Assembly (NCBI GenBank): GCA_002600635.1
Contig: CP021371.1
Location: forward strand, 1,305,001 to 1,369,000
Length of the DNA: 64,000 bases
Direction of reading: 5' to 3'
Origin: Rhizobium sp. ACO-34A
Lineage (GTDB): Bacteria; Pseudomonadota; Alphaproteobacteria; Rhizobiales; Rhizobiaceae
The stretch's first letter is position 1. Every line of letters starts with the position of its first letter. This document shows positions 47,068 to 56,636 of the stretch, piece after piece. Position numbers and translations under genes: made by a program. The notes under the pieces were generated by a model. The model was not told the DNA's origin. It was given only the letters and a program-made list of their open reading frames with translations, and ran no database searches.

Positions 47068-47183
47068 CTTAATCGCGGTCGTTTCGTTTCCCTGTTTGCC
47101 CGGTGCAGGGATTTGAAAAAACGCCCGAATTCGGCTATCCCGACGAGACGCGGATGCGTATCCGCGGCAAGTGGTGATTTCAG

Positions 47184-47633
47184 ATGATTTCCCAAAAGGC
47201 GAAATATGCGCTCAGGGCGCTGACCGTGCTGGCCCGTGCGGATGCCGGTGATCCCGTGCAGATTTCCGATATCGCAGACCGTCAGAAGATCCCCAAGAAG
47301 TTTCTCGAGCAGATCCTTCTCGATCTCAAGCGGGCAGGGTTCGTCGAAAGCCGCCGTGGAAAGCAGGGTGGCTATCTTCTGCTGCGTCCCGCATCCGAGA
47401 TCACCTATGGCGAAGTGCTGCGCCTGATCGACGGGCCGATTGCGCCCTTGCCCTGTCTTTCGCTCACCGCCTATCGCCGCTGCGAGGATTGTGACGGAGA
47501 GAGCGACTGCGATATCCGTCATGTCTTTGCCCGTGTCGCGGATGAAACCCGGGCCGTGCTGTTCTCCACGACATTCGCCGATACGCTCGGCGAGCATGCG
47601 CGGGTTCCGGTCGCCCTGGAGCGGGTGAACTGA
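47184..47633 (+). CDS. Rrf2-family transcriptional regulator, likely of sulfur assimilation
   Basis: A 149-residue Rrf2 protein. The winged helix is MISQKAKYALRALTVLA plus VQISDIADRQKIPKKFLEQILLDLKRAGFV (N-terminal 60 residues), followed by SRRGKQGGYLLLRPASEITYGEVLRLIDG. Three to four cysteines are in CLSLTAYRRCEDCDGESDC, which could bind an Fe-S cluster or sense O-acetylserine status, as in IscR or CymR relatives. Divergent from cysH and upstream of sbp-cysTWA, it is well placed to regulate both. Direct evidence is lacking. Confidence 0.88.
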   Translation: MISQKAKYALRALTVLARADAGDPVQISDIADRQKIPKKFLEQILLDLKRAGFVESRRGKQGGYLLLRPASEITYGEVLRLIDGPIAPLPCLSLTAYRRCEDCDGESDCDIRHVFARVADETRAVLFSTTFADTLGEHARVPVALERVN

Positions 47634-47822
47634 CCGCCAAAATAACGCTGCGGCGCAAAAAAACTGTCATCGGCGGCCGTTTAAGTGCAAAGTTGCGAAA
47701 TCGGTTTTTCTGCGAATGGCCGGTTTGGCGAACGATTTGCTCCTCGGAAAATGCGCATTTTGGGCCATCATTTTCCGACTGATGCAGCGTGGAGGTACTG
47801 TTTTGCTATTTTTCCGGCCGCG

Positions 47823-47850
47823 TTGACTAACACGACCTGACCGGTAGAGT
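47823..47850 (+). promoter_or_regulatory. Candidate promoter for sbp
   Basis: TTGACT (47823-47828), a 16-base spacer and TAGAGT (47845-47850), 35 bases upstream of the sbp ATG. The -35 is good, the -10 moderate. Confidence 0.4.
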
Positions 47851-47885
47851 TTACGACAGGGATAACGAGGAAAGGAACGAGTGCC

Positions 47886-48911
47886 ATGAACAGCTTTCTG
47901 AAACAGGTAAGCGGCCTTCTGGTCGGGCTCTCTCTGAGCGCAAGTGCGGCCACGATGGCTTACGCAGACACGAAGCTCCTCAATGTGTCGTATGATCCGA
48001 CGCGCGAGTTCTACAAGGAATACAACGAGGCCTTCGCCAAGCACTGGAAGGCCGAGACGGGCGAGGATGTAACGATCCAGCAGTCTCACGGCGGTTCCGG
48101 CAAGCAGGCCCGCTCCGTCATCGACGGCCTCGACGCCGATGTCGTTACGCTGGCGCTCGAAAGCGACATCAACGCGATCGTGGACAACGGCGGAAAGATC
48201 GCCAAGGACTGGCGCACGCGCCTGCCCAACAATTCGGCGCCTTATACCTCCACCATCGTCTTCCTCGTCCGCAAGGGCAATCCCAAGGGCATTCACAACT
48301 GGGGCGATCTGGTGAAGGGCGACGTGCAGATCGTCACCCCCAACCCGAAGACCTCTGGCGGTGCCCGCTGGAACTATCTGGCGGCATGGGCCTGGGCGAA
48401 CGAGGAGTTCGGCGGTGACGAGGCCAAGATCAAGGAATACATCACCGAACTGTTCAAGCGGGCTCCGGTTCTCGATACCGGCGCGCGCGGCTCCACCGTC
48501 ACCTTCGCCCAGCGCCAGATCGGCGATGTGCTGCTCGCCTGGGAGAACGAGGCCTACCTGGCCGGCGCGGAATTCGGCGAGGATGCTTTCGACATCGTCG
48601 TTCCGCCGATTTCCATCCTGGCCGAGCCGCCGGTTGCCGTCGTCGACGCCAATGTCGATGCCAAGGGAACCCGCAAGGCAGCGGAAGCCTATCTCCAGTA
48701 TCTCTATTCGGACGAAGGCCAGAACCTTGCCGCCAAGCATTTCTACCGTCCGTCCAAGCGCGAGGTGGTCGCTCCCGAACTGCTGAAGGCCCTGCCGGAT
48801 ATCAAGCTGGTCACCATCGACGACCCGATCTTCGGCGGCTGGGCCAAGGCGCAGCCGGCCCACTTCGGCGACGGCGGCATCTTCGACCAGATCTACAAGC
48901 CCGCCAAGTAA
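47886..48911 (+). CDS. sbp: Sbp/CysP, sulfate-binding periplasmic protein
   Basis: A 341-residue periplasmic sulfate-binding protein. A signal peptide (LLVGLSLSASAATMAYA) precedes the mature protein starting DTKLLNVSYDPTREFYKEYN, the family signature; QQSHGGSGKQARSVIDGLDADVVTLALE (read in two parts) is the second signature, and NPKTSGGARWNYLAAWAWA the third. It delivers sulfate to CysTWA. ATG 47886 follows GAGGAAAGGAACGAGTGCC. It is separated from cysT by a strong hairpin. Confidence 0.95.
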   Translation: MNSFLKQVSGLLVGLSLSASAATMAYADTKLLNVSYDPTREFYKEYNEAFAKHWKAETGEDVTIQQSHGGSGKQARSVIDGLDADVVTLALESDINAIVDNGGKIAKDWRTRLPNNSAPYTSTIVFLVRKGNPKGIHNWGDLVKGDVQIVTPNPKTSGGARWNYLAAWAWANEEFGGDEAKIKEYITELFKRAPVLDTGARGSTVTFAQRQIGDVLLAWENEAYLAGAEFGEDAFDIVVPPISILAEPPVAVVDANVDAKGTRKAAEAYLQYLYSDEGQNLAAKHFYRPSKREVVAPELLKALPDIKLVTIDDPIFGGWAKAQPAHFGDGGIFDQIYKPAK

Positions 48912-48932
48912 GTTGACGATCCTCCCGGATGG

Positions 48933-48962
48933 CAAGCCCCGATCTTGAACGGTCGGGGCTTG
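48933..48962 (+). terminator. Attenuating hairpin between sbp and cysT
   Basis: CAAGCCCCGA (48933-48942) pairs with TCGGGGCTTG (48953-48962). It lies right after sbp. With no long T-run, it may stabilise the sbp mRNA or partly stop transcription, giving more binding protein than transporter, as is common in ABC operons. Confidence 0.6.
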
Positions 48963-49020
48963 TCGCATGAAGATTTGCAGGCATGATGAAAAGCGCGATG
49001 ACGCGATGACGGGAACTTTC

Positions 49021-49857
49021 ATGAAAAACTGGCGACAGCCGAGCATCCTGCCGGGTTTCGGCCTCACGCTCGGCTATACCATCTTCTACCTGACGGTGAT
49101 CATTCTGATCCCGCTCGCCGCCCTGATATGGCGCTCCACCGCGCTCGGCTGGCAGGAATTCCTCGCGATAGCCCTGGACGAACGCACGCTCCGTTCGCTG
49201 GAGGTGAGCTTCGGTTCGGCGCTGATGGCCGCAGGCATCAACATGGTCTTCGGCGTCGTCACGGCCTGGGTGCTGGTGCGCTACCGGTTTCCCGGACGTC
49301 GCCTGCTCGATGCGGTAATCGATCTGCCTTTTGCCCTGCCGACTGCGGTCGCCGGCATTGCGCTTGCCGCGCTTTATGCGCCGAAGGGCTGGATCGGGCA
49401 GTTGTTTGCGCCGCTCGGCATCAAGATCGCCTTCACCCCGGCCGGCATCGTCGTCGCGCTGATCTTCGTCGGCCTTCCCTTCATCGTGCGCACCGTGCAG
49501 CCGGTGATGGAAGAGCTTGACCGCGAGGTCGAGGAAGCCGCGGCAACCCTTGGCGCGAGCCGTTTCCAGACGCTGTTTTATGTCGTTCTGCCGGCGCTGG
49601 TTCCGGCGATCCTTACCGGCTTTGCGCTGGCCTTCGCCCGCGCCGTCGGCGAATACGGCTCGGTCATCTTCATTGCCGGCAACATTCCCTATGTTTCGGA
49701 GATCGCGCCGCTCCTGATCGTCATCCGCCTCGAGGAATTCAATTACGCCGGCGCGACCTCGATTGCCTCGATCATGTTGCTGATCTCGTTCGCCATGCTG
49801 CTGTTGATCAATCTTCTGCAGATGTGGAGCCGCAGGAGGTACAGCAATGTCCGATAA
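49021..49857 (+). CDS. cysT: CysT (CysU), sulfate ABC transporter permease
   Basis: A 278-residue inner-membrane permease of the sulfate/thiosulfate importer, with about six helices. The N-terminal [17 protein letters not shown] and [17 protein letters not shown] segments are typical, and the EAA loop that docks the ATPase is [24 protein letters not shown] chose ATG 49021, six bases after GGGA; ATGs at 49006 and 48967 are possible. Its end overlaps cysW by 11 bases. Confidence 0.93.
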   Translation: MKNWRQPSILPGFGLTLGYTIFYLTVIILIPLAALIWRSTALGWQEFLAIALDERTLRSLEVSFGSALMAAGINMVFGVVTAWVLVRYRFPGRRLLDAVIDLPFALPTAVAGIALAALYAPKGWIGQLFAPLGIKIAFTPAGIVVALIFVGLPFIVRTVQPVMEELDREVEEAAATLGASRFQTLFYVVLPALVPAILTGFALAFARAVGEYGSVIFIAGNIPYVSEIAPLLIVIRLEEFNYAGATSIASIMLLISFAMLLLINLLQMWSRRRYSNVR

Positions 49858-50707
49858 AGCCCGTACCTTTCACGAAGCCGCAACCGAAACGCCGGTCTGG
49901 CGCTGGGTGCTGACCGCAATCGCCGTCGCCTTCATGCTGCTGGTCGTCGTGCTGCCGCTCGTTCTCGTCTTCGTCGAGGCCTTTCGCAAGGGGGCCGAGG
50001 AATTCCTCGCCTCGCTGGCAGAACCGGATGCGGTCTCCGCCATCCGCCTGACGCTGACCGTTGCCGCCATCTCGGTGCCGCTCAACCTCGTCTTCGGCAT
50101 TGCCGCCGCATGGTCGATCGCCAAGTTCGAATTCCGCGGCAAGACCTTCCTGATCACGCTGATCGACCTGCCTTTCTCGATCTCGCCGGTCATTTCCGGT
50201 CTGGTCTATGTGCTGCTGTTCGGCGCGCAGGGCTTTCTCGGTCCCTGGCTGAAAAGCTACGGCATCGAGATCATCTTCGCCGTGCCGGGCATCGTGCTTG
50301 CGACCGTTTTCGTGACCTTCCCCTTCATCGCCCGCGAACTCATCCCGCTGATGCAGGAACAGGGCTCCGGCGACGAGGAGGCGGCCCTTTCGCTCGGTGC
50401 TTCCGGCTGGCAGACCTTCTGGTATGTGACGCTGCCCAATATCAAGTGGGGCCTCCTCTATGGCGTGCTGCTCTGTAACGCGCGTGCCATGGGTGAGTTC
50501 GGCGCCGTCTCCGTCGTATCCGGCCATGTCCGCGGCCTGACGGAAACCATGCCGCTGCACATCGAGGTTCTCTACAACGAATACAATTTCGTCGCGGCCT
50601 TCGCGGTCTCGACGCTTCTCGCTCTCCTTGCCCTCGTCACGCTGGCGCTCAAGTCCATTCTCGAGCTGCACTACGGCGACGAAATCGCGGCAAGCCGGAA
50701 ACACTGA
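49847..50707 (+). CDS. cysW: CysW, sulfate ABC transporter permease
   Basis: A 286-residue second permease of the sulfate importer. Typical segments are [40 protein letters not shown] and the EAA loop [21 protein letters not shown]; the C-terminal [25 protein letters not shown] is characteristic of CysW. GGAGG precedes ATG 49847, inside cysT, so translation is coupled. cysA follows after 14 bases. Confidence 0.95.
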   Translation: MSDKARTFHEAATETPVWRWVLTAIAVAFMLLVVVLPLVLVFVEAFRKGAEEFLASLAEPDAVSAIRLTLTVAAISVPLNLVFGIAAAWSIAKFEFRGKTFLITLIDLPFSISPVISGLVYVLLFGAQGFLGPWLKSYGIEIIFAVPGIVLATVFVTFPFIARELIPLMQEQGSGDEEAALSLGASGWQTFWYVTLPNIKWGLLYGVLLCNARAMGEFGAVSVVSGHVRGLTETMPLHIEVLYNEYNFVAAFAVSTLLALLALVTLALKSILELHYGDEIAASRKH

Positions 50708-50721
50708 AAGGTCTCTCCCCC

Positions 50722-51762
50722 ATGGATGTAAACATCAAGAATATCCGCAAGGAGTTTGGCCAGTTTCCGGCTTTGCACGACATTTCGCTGTCGATCCGCT
50801 CCGGCGAACTCATCGCGCTGCTCGGCCCTTCCGGTTCGGGCAAGACGACCCTGCTTCGCCTGATCGCCGGCCTTGAACAGCCGACTGCCGGGCAGATCTT
50901 CTTCGGCCACAACGATGCCTCGGAAAAGACGGTGCAGGAACGCCATATCGGCTTCGTCTTCCAGCATTATGCGCTGTTCCGCCATATGACGGTGGCCGAT
51001 AACATCGCCTTCGGTCTCAAGGTCCGCCCGAAGGCGACCCGCCCGCCGACCGCCGAAATCCGCAAGCGCGTCTCCGACCTGCTCGACATGGTGCATCTGA
51101 CCGGCCTCGAAAAGCGCTATCCGGCCCAGCTTTCCGGCGGTCAGCGCCAGCGCGTGGCGCTCGCCCGCGCCATGGCGATCGAGCCGACGGTGCTGCTGCT
51201 CGACGAGCCGTTCGGCGCGCTCGACGCCAAGGTCCGCAAGGAACTACGCCGCTGGCTGCGGGAGTTCCACGATCGCACCGGCCACACCACCTTCTTCGTC
51301 ACCCATGACCAGGAGGAAGCGCTCGAACTTGCCGACCGCGTCGTGGTGATGAGCCAGGGCAAGATAGAGCAAGTCGGCACCGCGGACGACGTCTACGATA
51401 CGCCGAACTCTCCCTTCGTCTTCTCCTTCATCGGCGAATCCTCCCATATCCCGGTGACCGTCCGCGACAATACGGTCCTGTTCCAGGGCGAACCGATCGG
51501 CATCACCGAGCAGGGCGCCGATAGCGCCGGCGAACTCTTCTTCCGTCCGCAGGATGTGGAGATCACCGGCGACAAGGCCTCGCTCTACGGCAAGGTCACG
51601 GCATGTCGCCGTCTCGCCGGAACCCGCATTGCCGAAATCGACATCGCCAATGAGGGCCATGAACCCTACCACCTCGAAATCGAGGTGCCTCTCGACGCTC
51701 CCGTCGCCGTCGGCGCCGAAATCCGCTTCCGCCCGACGCGGTGGAAGCTGTTTCGCAAGTAG
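50722..51762 (+). CDS. cysA: CysA, sulfate ABC transporter ATPase
   Basis: A 346-residue ATPase that powers sulfate/thiosulfate import. Walker A is GPSGSGKTT (about residue 36), the Q-loop is VFQHYALFRHM, the signature LSGGQRQR, Walker B LLLDEPFGALD and the switch HDQEEALE. The C-terminal regulatory domain (about 240-346) is the TOBE type of CysA proteins. CTCTCCCCC upstream gives only a weak ribosome site, compensated by closeness to cysW. A GC-rich hairpin ends the operon. Confidence 0.95.
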   Translation: MDVNIKNIRKEFGQFPALHDISLSIRSGELIALLGPSGSGKTTLLRLIAGLEQPTAGQIFFGHNDASEKTVQERHIGFVFQHYALFRHMTVADNIAFGLKVRPKATRPPTAEIRKRVSDLLDMVHLTGLEKRYPAQLSGGQRQRVALARAMAIEPTVLLLDEPFGALDAKVRKELRRWLREFHDRTGHTTFFVTHDQEEALELADRVVVMSQGKIEQVGTADDVYDTPNSPFVFSFIGESSHIPVTVRDNTVLFQGEPIGITEQGADSAGELFFRPQDVEITGDKASLYGKVTACRRLAGTRIAEIDIANEGHEPYHLEIEVPLDAPVAVGAEIRFRPTRWKLFRK

Positions 51763-51786
51763 GGCGCGGTACTCGGGCACAGAATA

Positions 51787-51814
51787 AAGGGGCCGGTCTC
51801 GGATCCGGCCCCTT
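51787..51814. terminator. Terminator after cysA
   Basis: AAGGGGCCGG (51787-51796) pairs with CCGGCCCCTT (51805-51814) around TCTCGGAT. A short TT follows the stem. The opposite gene is convergent but 130 bases away. Confidence 0.7.
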
Positions 51815-51944
51815 AACAAGACTGAAGACCCGGTAAGCAAGGTCACCGAAACCCTTTGTTGCGCTGGTTGGCGCTTCAATCGGGGTTGTGAGGTAAGTCG
51901 CCGGGATGCGGCGGCCTAGGGTGGAACTGATGCCGGTACAGGTC

Positions 51945-52229
51945 TCACGCCGACTTGCGGCGCAGCACGACGAAGGACGCTGCCGCAGCGGCAATTCCGA
52001 AGATCGCCCATGTGAACGGCAGGATGTCGGCTGTCTCGCTGCGGATAGGCAGGACGGTGACGGTTCCCGGTGAACTCTCGAAACCGGCCTTGCCCTCTGC
52101 CTTGGCTTCGGCGATCTGCTCCGGCGAGACCACCCATTCGGCGTTCGTCATCTTGTCCTTCACCATCGCTCCGCCTGCTACGGCAAGACCGATCAGAAGG
52201 GAAATGAGGATACGCTTTGTCGTGTTCAT
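51945..52229 (-). CDS. Small membrane protein of unknown function
   Basis: A 94-residue protein with two predicted membrane helices: ILISLLIGLAVAGGAMV near the N-terminus and PFTWAIFGIAAAAASFVVL before a short basic tail (RRKSA). Between them is a charged, probably periplasmic segment (EWVVSPEQIAEAKAEGKAGF). No family is recognised. AGAGAGAAAACG precedes ATG 52229. The codon pattern looks genuine. It lies convergent with the cys operon. Confidence 0.65.
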   Translation of the reverse strand: MNTTKRILISLLIGLAVAGGAMVKDKMTNAEWVVSPEQIAEAKAEGKAGFESSPGTVTVLPIRSETADILPFTWAIFGIAAAAASFVVLRRKSA

Positions 52230-52313
52230 TCGTTTTCTCTCTCATGTTGACCTTTTCGGTATCTGGACCAAACGCCAAGGTTTTTCAATGCCATGGCGCC
52301 GGCCGTCCAACGC

Positions 52314-52721
52314 TTAGATCCGGGCCAGAACGCATTGTATCAGTCTTTCTTCAAAGACCTTGGCCAGCATGCCTTCATTGGACCGGTTGCCGCGAACCAG
52401 GGAGGTAAGGACGAGCGCGATTTCGCCCACGGTCGCCGTTTCGAGGGCCGCCGGTTCCGAGCAGAGGTGATGATATCTTTCGCGTTCGGCCTCGCCGCGC
52501 CAGTTTACATCGGGACGCACCCAGTTTCCCTTGTCCGCGGCCCGCAGAAAATCTTGAGCGCCTTTTGAAAAGGCATAAAACGGCAGCTGGACTGCTCCGT
52601 CCTTGCTATCTCCACCTCCCCACTTGCCGAATACGAAGTGCGGAGCGGCGAACAGGGTAGCAAAGGGGAAGAGGGGTGCTGGATCGGGCGGCGGTTGCGC
52701 GGTGGATGATGTCCTCGAAAC
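52314..52721 (-). pseudogene. DUF6508-like coding remnant without a start codon
   Basis: The minus strand is open from 52721 to TAG/TGA at 52314-52316, about 135 codons. The translation reads like a real protein: AAPHFVFGKWGGGDSKDG, VQLPFYAFSKGAQDFL and a C-terminal NRSNEGMLAKVFEERLIQCVLARI-type helix (quoted in parts), resembling the DUF6508 pattern with F-G-x-W and the E-G-x-L-x-x-x-F-E end. No ATG, GTG or TTG begins the conserved part; the first usable one (GTG 52520) would lose half the domain. A neighbouring frame from TTG 52725 offers a plausible N-terminus, so a frameshift is likely. DUF6508 assignment is by memory of its pattern. Confidence 0.45.
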
Positions 52722-52824
52722 TCAAGAGGGAGAGGCCGTGCTAACCTTCAGCCTAGGAGGAAACGGGAACCTTTACGCGGCTTCAGCACTTTTACGGACA
52801 TCACAATCCACAGGAGTGTACGCC

Positions 52825-53073
52825 ATGCTCAGTACCAACACCTGGCTGAAAATCATTTGTGCCATGATGATCAACGCCGTGGTTTTCGGCGTCGGCGCCG
52901 TTACGGTCTTGATGATACCCGCTCTCGCGGCTCAAGCGAAATACCTCATCCCGGCGGTTGTCGTGATCAGCTTTGTCTCCGCCCCGTTCATCGCTTCCCT
53001 GATCGCGTCACGCATGCGTTTGCGCAACTGGGGCAAGGAACACTGGCGGGAAGGTGACCTGATTTCCGGTTAG
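52825..53073 (+). CDS. Small two-helix membrane protein
   Basis: An 82-residue protein with two membrane helices (IICAMMINAVVFGVGAVTVLMIP and YLIPAVVVISFVSAPFIASLIA, in parts) and a basic C-terminus (SRMRLRNWGKEHWREG). ATG 52825 has GGAG about eight bases upstream. It resembles small conserved membrane proteins of unknown function in rhizobia; I cannot name a family. A repeat element begins right after its stop. Confidence 0.75.
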   Translation: MLSTNTWLKIICAMMINAVVFGVGAVTVLMIPALAAQAKYLIPAVVVISFVSAPFIASLIASRMRLRNWGKEHWREGDLISG

Positions 53074-53074
53074 C

Positions 53075-53165
53075 CCAATTCCAGAAAAAGTGGAACCGGG
53101 TTTGCTGGAATTGCGTGAAGACAAAAGCCCGAGCATTCGAGGCGATCAGTTTTCGCAGAAAATGT
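53075..53165. repeat. Dispersed palindromic repeat, degenerate copy
   Basis: Begins CCCAATTCCAGAAAAAGTGG and includes TTTGCTGGAATTGCGTGAAGAC and GCCCGAGCATTCGAGGC, in the same order as the copies at 34,121 and 35,466. CCAATTCCAG pairs with CTGGAATTG. It is followed by GCCAGCCT-ttccgttgag-AGGCTGGC (53173-53197), a good terminator-like hairpin. Confidence 0.6.
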
Positions 53166-53218
53166 TCAATGCCAGCCTTCCGTTGAGAGGCTGGCATTGA
53201 TGAGAAGTCGCTTGCGGT

Positions 53219-54571
53219 TCAGGTCGCTTCATTCTCCGCCTTGGCCAGAGCGCGTTTGATGCGTACCCCTTCGGCGATCCAGGCGCGGGAAAGGCCGTGA
53301 TAGAGCGGTTCGCGCGAGATCATGCGCGAGGTCACGTAGCCGAGCATGGCGGCTGCCATCAGGCTGATGATGCCCTCGTGGCTGTCGGTCATCTCCAGAA
53401 TGATGACGAATGCGGTCATCGGTGCCTGCACCACGCCGGCGAAGTAACCGGCCATGCCGAGCACGGCGGCAAGACCGACGCTGACCCCGAGCAGCTGGCC
53501 GATGCTGCTGCCAAGCCCTGCGCCCACCGAAAGTGACGGCGCAAAGATTCCACCCGGAATGCCCGAGGCCATGGACAGGAAGGTGGCGGCGAGCTTGGCG
53601 ACGAAATAGCCGTAGGGCAGGGCATCGCCTTCGATCGCGCCGCGCGCCTGTTCATATCCGGTGCCGAAGGTGCTTCCGCCGGCGGCAACACCGATGATGG
53701 CGACGAGCATTCCGCAACCGGTCGCAACGGCCACGCTGCGCTTGAGCGGCGCCGACTGCACCCATCGCTTGATCCTTTGCGACAGCCGAAGCGCGCCCGC
53801 CGAAAACATCGCGCCGAAAGCGCCGCCGACGATGCCGCAGGCAATGACGGCGAACCATTCGCGGGCCGTTCCGACCGAAAGCGAGGTCGCGCCGAAATAG
53901 GTGTAGCTGCCGACAAGCCCGAGCGCCGAGATGCCGGAAAGGATCACGGCGGTCAGCACGAGGCTGTTTGCCCGCGACTGATAGGTGCGGCTCATTTCCT
54001 CGATGGCAAAGACGATGCCGGCAAGTGGCGTGTTGAAGGCGGCGGCAATGCCGGCGGCGGATCCGGCAAGGATCAGCCCCTGCGCCTGCGCCATTCCGCC
54101 GATGCGGGCGGAAAGCAGCATGATCGACGCGCCGACCTGAACCGTCGGCCCCTCGCGCCCGATAGAAGCGCCGAAGAAGAGGCCGCTCACCGTCAGCAGG
54201 ATCTTGCCGACCACGAGCCGGAGCGAAAGCAGCCGGCTGCGCTCGTCTTCGCCGCGCAGATGCCGCGCGGCGATGGCCTGCGGAATGCCGGAGCCCTGGG
54301 ACGCCGGAAAGACCGTGAACGCCAGCCAGGAGCAGAGCGCAAAGCCGAGCGGCGTCAGGACGAGCGGCAGCAGGAACGACCATCGCCCTGCGGTCAGCAT
54401 GCCGTTGAACAGGTGTTGCGCGCCGTCGGCCAGCTTGGCGAAGGCAACCGAGATGATGCCGATTGCCAGCGCGCCTGCCCAGAACACGGCGCGCGGTTTC
54501 CACGCCCGCCAGGAGCCCCACATCACGCGGGATCGCCGCAGCAGCTTCGATTTCCTGTAATTGTTCGGCAT
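53219..54571 (-). CDS. ClC-family chloride channel/antiporter
   Basis: A 450-residue ClC protein with many membrane helices. The three anion-selectivity motifs are intact: GSGIPQ (about residue 93), GREGPTVQVG (about 138; the glutamate is the gating residue) and GGIFAPSLSVGAGLG (about 345). It probably exchanges chloride for protons or conducts chloride and may aid acid resistance. The external proton glutamate of E. coli ClcA cannot be judged by eye. It lacks C-terminal CBS domains. It is a single gene. Confidence 0.92.
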   Translation of the reverse strand: MPNNYRKSKLLRRSRVMWGSWRAWKPRAVFWAGALAIGIISVAFAKLADGAQHLFNGMLTAGRWSFLLPLVLTPLGFALCSWLAFTVFPASQGSGIPQAIAARHLRGEDERSRLLSLRLVVGKILLTVSGLFFGASIGREGPTVQVGASIMLLSARIGGMAQAQGLILAGSAAGIAAAFNTPLAGIVFAIEEMSRTYQSRANSLVLTAVILSGISALGLVGSYTYFGATSLSVGTAREWFAVIACGIVGGAFGAMFSAGALRLSQRIKRWVQSAPLKRSVAVATGCGMLVAIIGVAAGGSTFGTGYEQARGAIEGDALPYGYFVAKLAATFLSMASGIPGGIFAPSLSVGAGLGSSIGQLLGVSVGLAAVLGMAGYFAGVVQAPMTAFVIILEMTDSHEGIISLMAAAMLGYVTSRMISREPLYHGLSRAWIAEGVRIKRALAKAENEAT

Positions 54572-54720
54572 GAGCTTTGCGTCTCGGCGGAGCGGAAATT
54601 GCGGCGCCGGAGCGCTGAAGCAATTTACGTACTCTCTGGCCGGGCGCAGGCCATAAGCCTTAGACCCTCGACTTGGCAGAAGACAAGTGCCGTCACCCGT
54701 CGATGACGGCTTTTGTCGCT

Positions 54721-56373
54721 TTACCTGTCACTCGTCTCCCAGCGCGGATTGATCCACGGTTCCTGATTGGAGCGGGGCAGGGGCTGCTTGCCGAGAATGT
54801 GGTCTGAGGCCTTTTCGCCGGTCATGATCGACGGGCCGTTGAGATTGCCGTAGGTGATATCAGGGAAGATGGACGAATCCGCGACGCGCAGGCCTTCGAT
54901 GCCGATGACGCGGCATTCGGAATCGACCACCGCCATAGGATCGTCCTTCGAACCCATCTTGCAGGTGCCGCAAGGGTGATAGGCGCTTTCCAGATGCTCC
55001 CGCAGGAAGGCGTCGATCTCATCGTCGGTCTGTACATGGTCGCCGGGCTGGATTTCCGAGCCGCGATAATGGTCGAACGCCTTCTGGCCGAAGATCTCGC
55101 GGGTAAGCCGCACGCAATGGCGGAACTTCACCCAGTCCTCCTCGGTGCTCATGTAGTTGAAGCGGATCACCGGATCGGCCATCGGGTCGGAGGACCGGAG
55201 CGTCACGCTGCCCCGCGACTTCGAGTGATTATAACCGACATGCACCTGGAAACCGTGGCTGTCGGCCGCCGCCTTGCCGTCATAGGAGATCGCGACGGGC
55301 AGGAAATGATACTGGATGTCGGGCTGCCTGACGCCCGGCGCCGAGCGCACGAAGGCGCAGCTCTCGAACTGGTTGGAAGCGCCGAGACCGGTGCCGGAAA
55401 ACAGCCATTGCGCACCGGCGACCCCCTGCCAGAACCAAGGCAGCCAGGAATAGAGCGAGACCGGCTTGGTCGAGACCTGCTGGAAATAGAATTCCATGTG
55501 GTCCATCAGGTTGGCGCCGACGCCGGGACGGTCGAGCTTCACCTCGATCCCCATCTCCTTCAGATGCGCGGCCGGCCCGATGCCGGAGAGCAGCAGCAGC
55601 TTCGGCGAGTTGAACGACGAGGCGGCGACGATCACCTCGCGGTTCGCCTTCACCACTTCTATTCTGCCGTTGCGCTCGATTTCCACGCCGACCGCACGAC
55701 CGTTCTCGATCACGATCCTGCGGGCGAAGCAGCGCACCAGTTCGACATTCGGCCGCTTCAGCGCGGGCTTCAGATAGGCATTGGCGGCGGACCACCGGCG
55801 CGACTTCCAGATGGTCTGCTCCATCAGGCCGAAGCCTTCCTGCTTCTCGCCGTTATAGTCGTCCGTGGTCTCGAAACCCGCTTGCTTGCCAGCCTCGACG
55901 AAGGCCTTGAACAGCGGGTTCTTCACCGGCCCGCGCTGCACATGCAACGGCCCGTCGGTGCCGCGCCAGCCGTCCTGCCCGCCGTGGGAGCTTTCCATGC
56001 GCTTGAAGTAGGGTAGCACGTCGGCATAGCCCCAGCCCTTCGCACCGGCCTCTTCCCAGCGGGTATAGTCTTCCGCGGACCCGCGAACATACACCATGCC
56101 GTTGATCGAGGACGAACCGCCGATCACCTTGCCGCGCGGCGCGGTGATACGCCGGTTGTTGAGGTTCGGCTCGGGCTCGGAGAGATAGCCCCAGTTGTAA
56201 CGCTTCATGCTCATCGGCCATGCCAGCGCCGCCGGCATCTGGATGAACGGCCCGGCATCCGACCCGCCATATTCCAGCACCATGACCTTATGCTTGCCGT
56301 CCTCGGACAGCCGGTACGCCATGGCCGAACCCGCCGAGCCGGAACCGATGATGATGAAATCTGCGTTTTGCAT
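54721..56373 (-). CDS. betA: BetA, choline dehydrogenase
   Basis: A 550-residue GMC flavoprotein that oxidises choline to betaine aldehyde, the first step of glycine betaine synthesis. The FAD motif is [16 protein letters not shown] at the N-terminus; [21 protein letters not shown] follows (read in parts), and the catalytic His is in [10 protein letters not shown] near the C-terminus. ATG 56373 has GGGGAA eight bases upstream; the frame stays open another 20 codons. It is the last gene of betI-betC-GST-betB-betA, after a 389-base gap filled with repeats. Confidence 0.95.
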   Translation of the reverse strand: MQNADFIIIGSGSAGSAMAYRLSEDGKHKVMVLEYGGSDAGPFIQMPAALAWPMSMKRYNWGYLSEPEPNLNNRRITAPRGKVIGGSSSINGMVYVRGSAEDYTRWEEAGAKGWGYADVLPYFKRMESSHGGQDGWRGTDGPLHVQRGPVKNPLFKAFVEAGKQAGFETTDDYNGEKQEGFGLMEQTIWKSRRWSAANAYLKPALKRPNVELVRCFARRIVIENGRAVGVEIERNGRIEVVKANREVIVAASSFNSPKLLLLSGIGPAAHLKEMGIEVKLDRPGVGANLMDHMEFYFQQVSTKPVSLYSWLPWFWQGVAGAQWLFSGTGLGASNQFESCAFVRSAPGVRQPDIQYHFLPVAISYDGKAAADSHGFQVHVGYNHSKSRGSVTLRSSDPMADPVIRFNYMSTEEDWVKFRHCVRLTREIFGQKAFDHYRGSEIQPGDHVQTDDEIDAFLREHLESAYHPCGTCKMGSKDDPMAVVDSECRVIGIEGLRVADSSIFPDITYGNLNGPSIMTGEKASDHILGKQPLPRSNQEPWINPRWETSDR

Positions 56374-56394
56374 GGTGTTCCCCAAAATTGACCT

Positions 56395-56560
56395 TTTGCC
56401 CCTCATCCGGCTGCCGCCACCTTCTCCCCGCAAGCGGGGAGAAGGAACGCGCCCTTGACCTCTTCGCCTCTTTCCGACGTTGCGGGTGGACGATGCCTTT
56501 ACGTCCAGCGTCCCCTCGCCCCGCTTGCGGGGAGAGGGTCAGGGTGAGGGGCAAATCCAA
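56395..56560. repeat. RIME-like mosaic element in the betB-betA gap
   Basis: Outer inverted ends TTGCCCCTCATCCGGC (from 56397) and CAGGGTGAGGGGCAA (to 56555) enclose two hairpins: CTTCTCCCCGC/GCGGGGAGAAG (56421-56444) and CCCCGC-TT-GCGGGG (56518-56531). The same organisation recurs at 60,430-60,599 and, less exactly, near 2,430-2,513. Confidence 0.75.
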
Positions 56561-56636
56561 AAAACTTGCCGTATGCTTTCCCCTTCCGTTCCTCTCGCAA
56601 ACCCGTTCTGGGGTCGCGGGATATTTGCCGCTTGCC

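Noticed and set aside
51945..52229. Sortase- or exosortase-like C-terminal sorting signal (LPFTW, helix, RRKSA)
   Set aside because: The pattern is short, sortase substrates are not expected in this lineage, and the protein is explained as a two-helix membrane protein.
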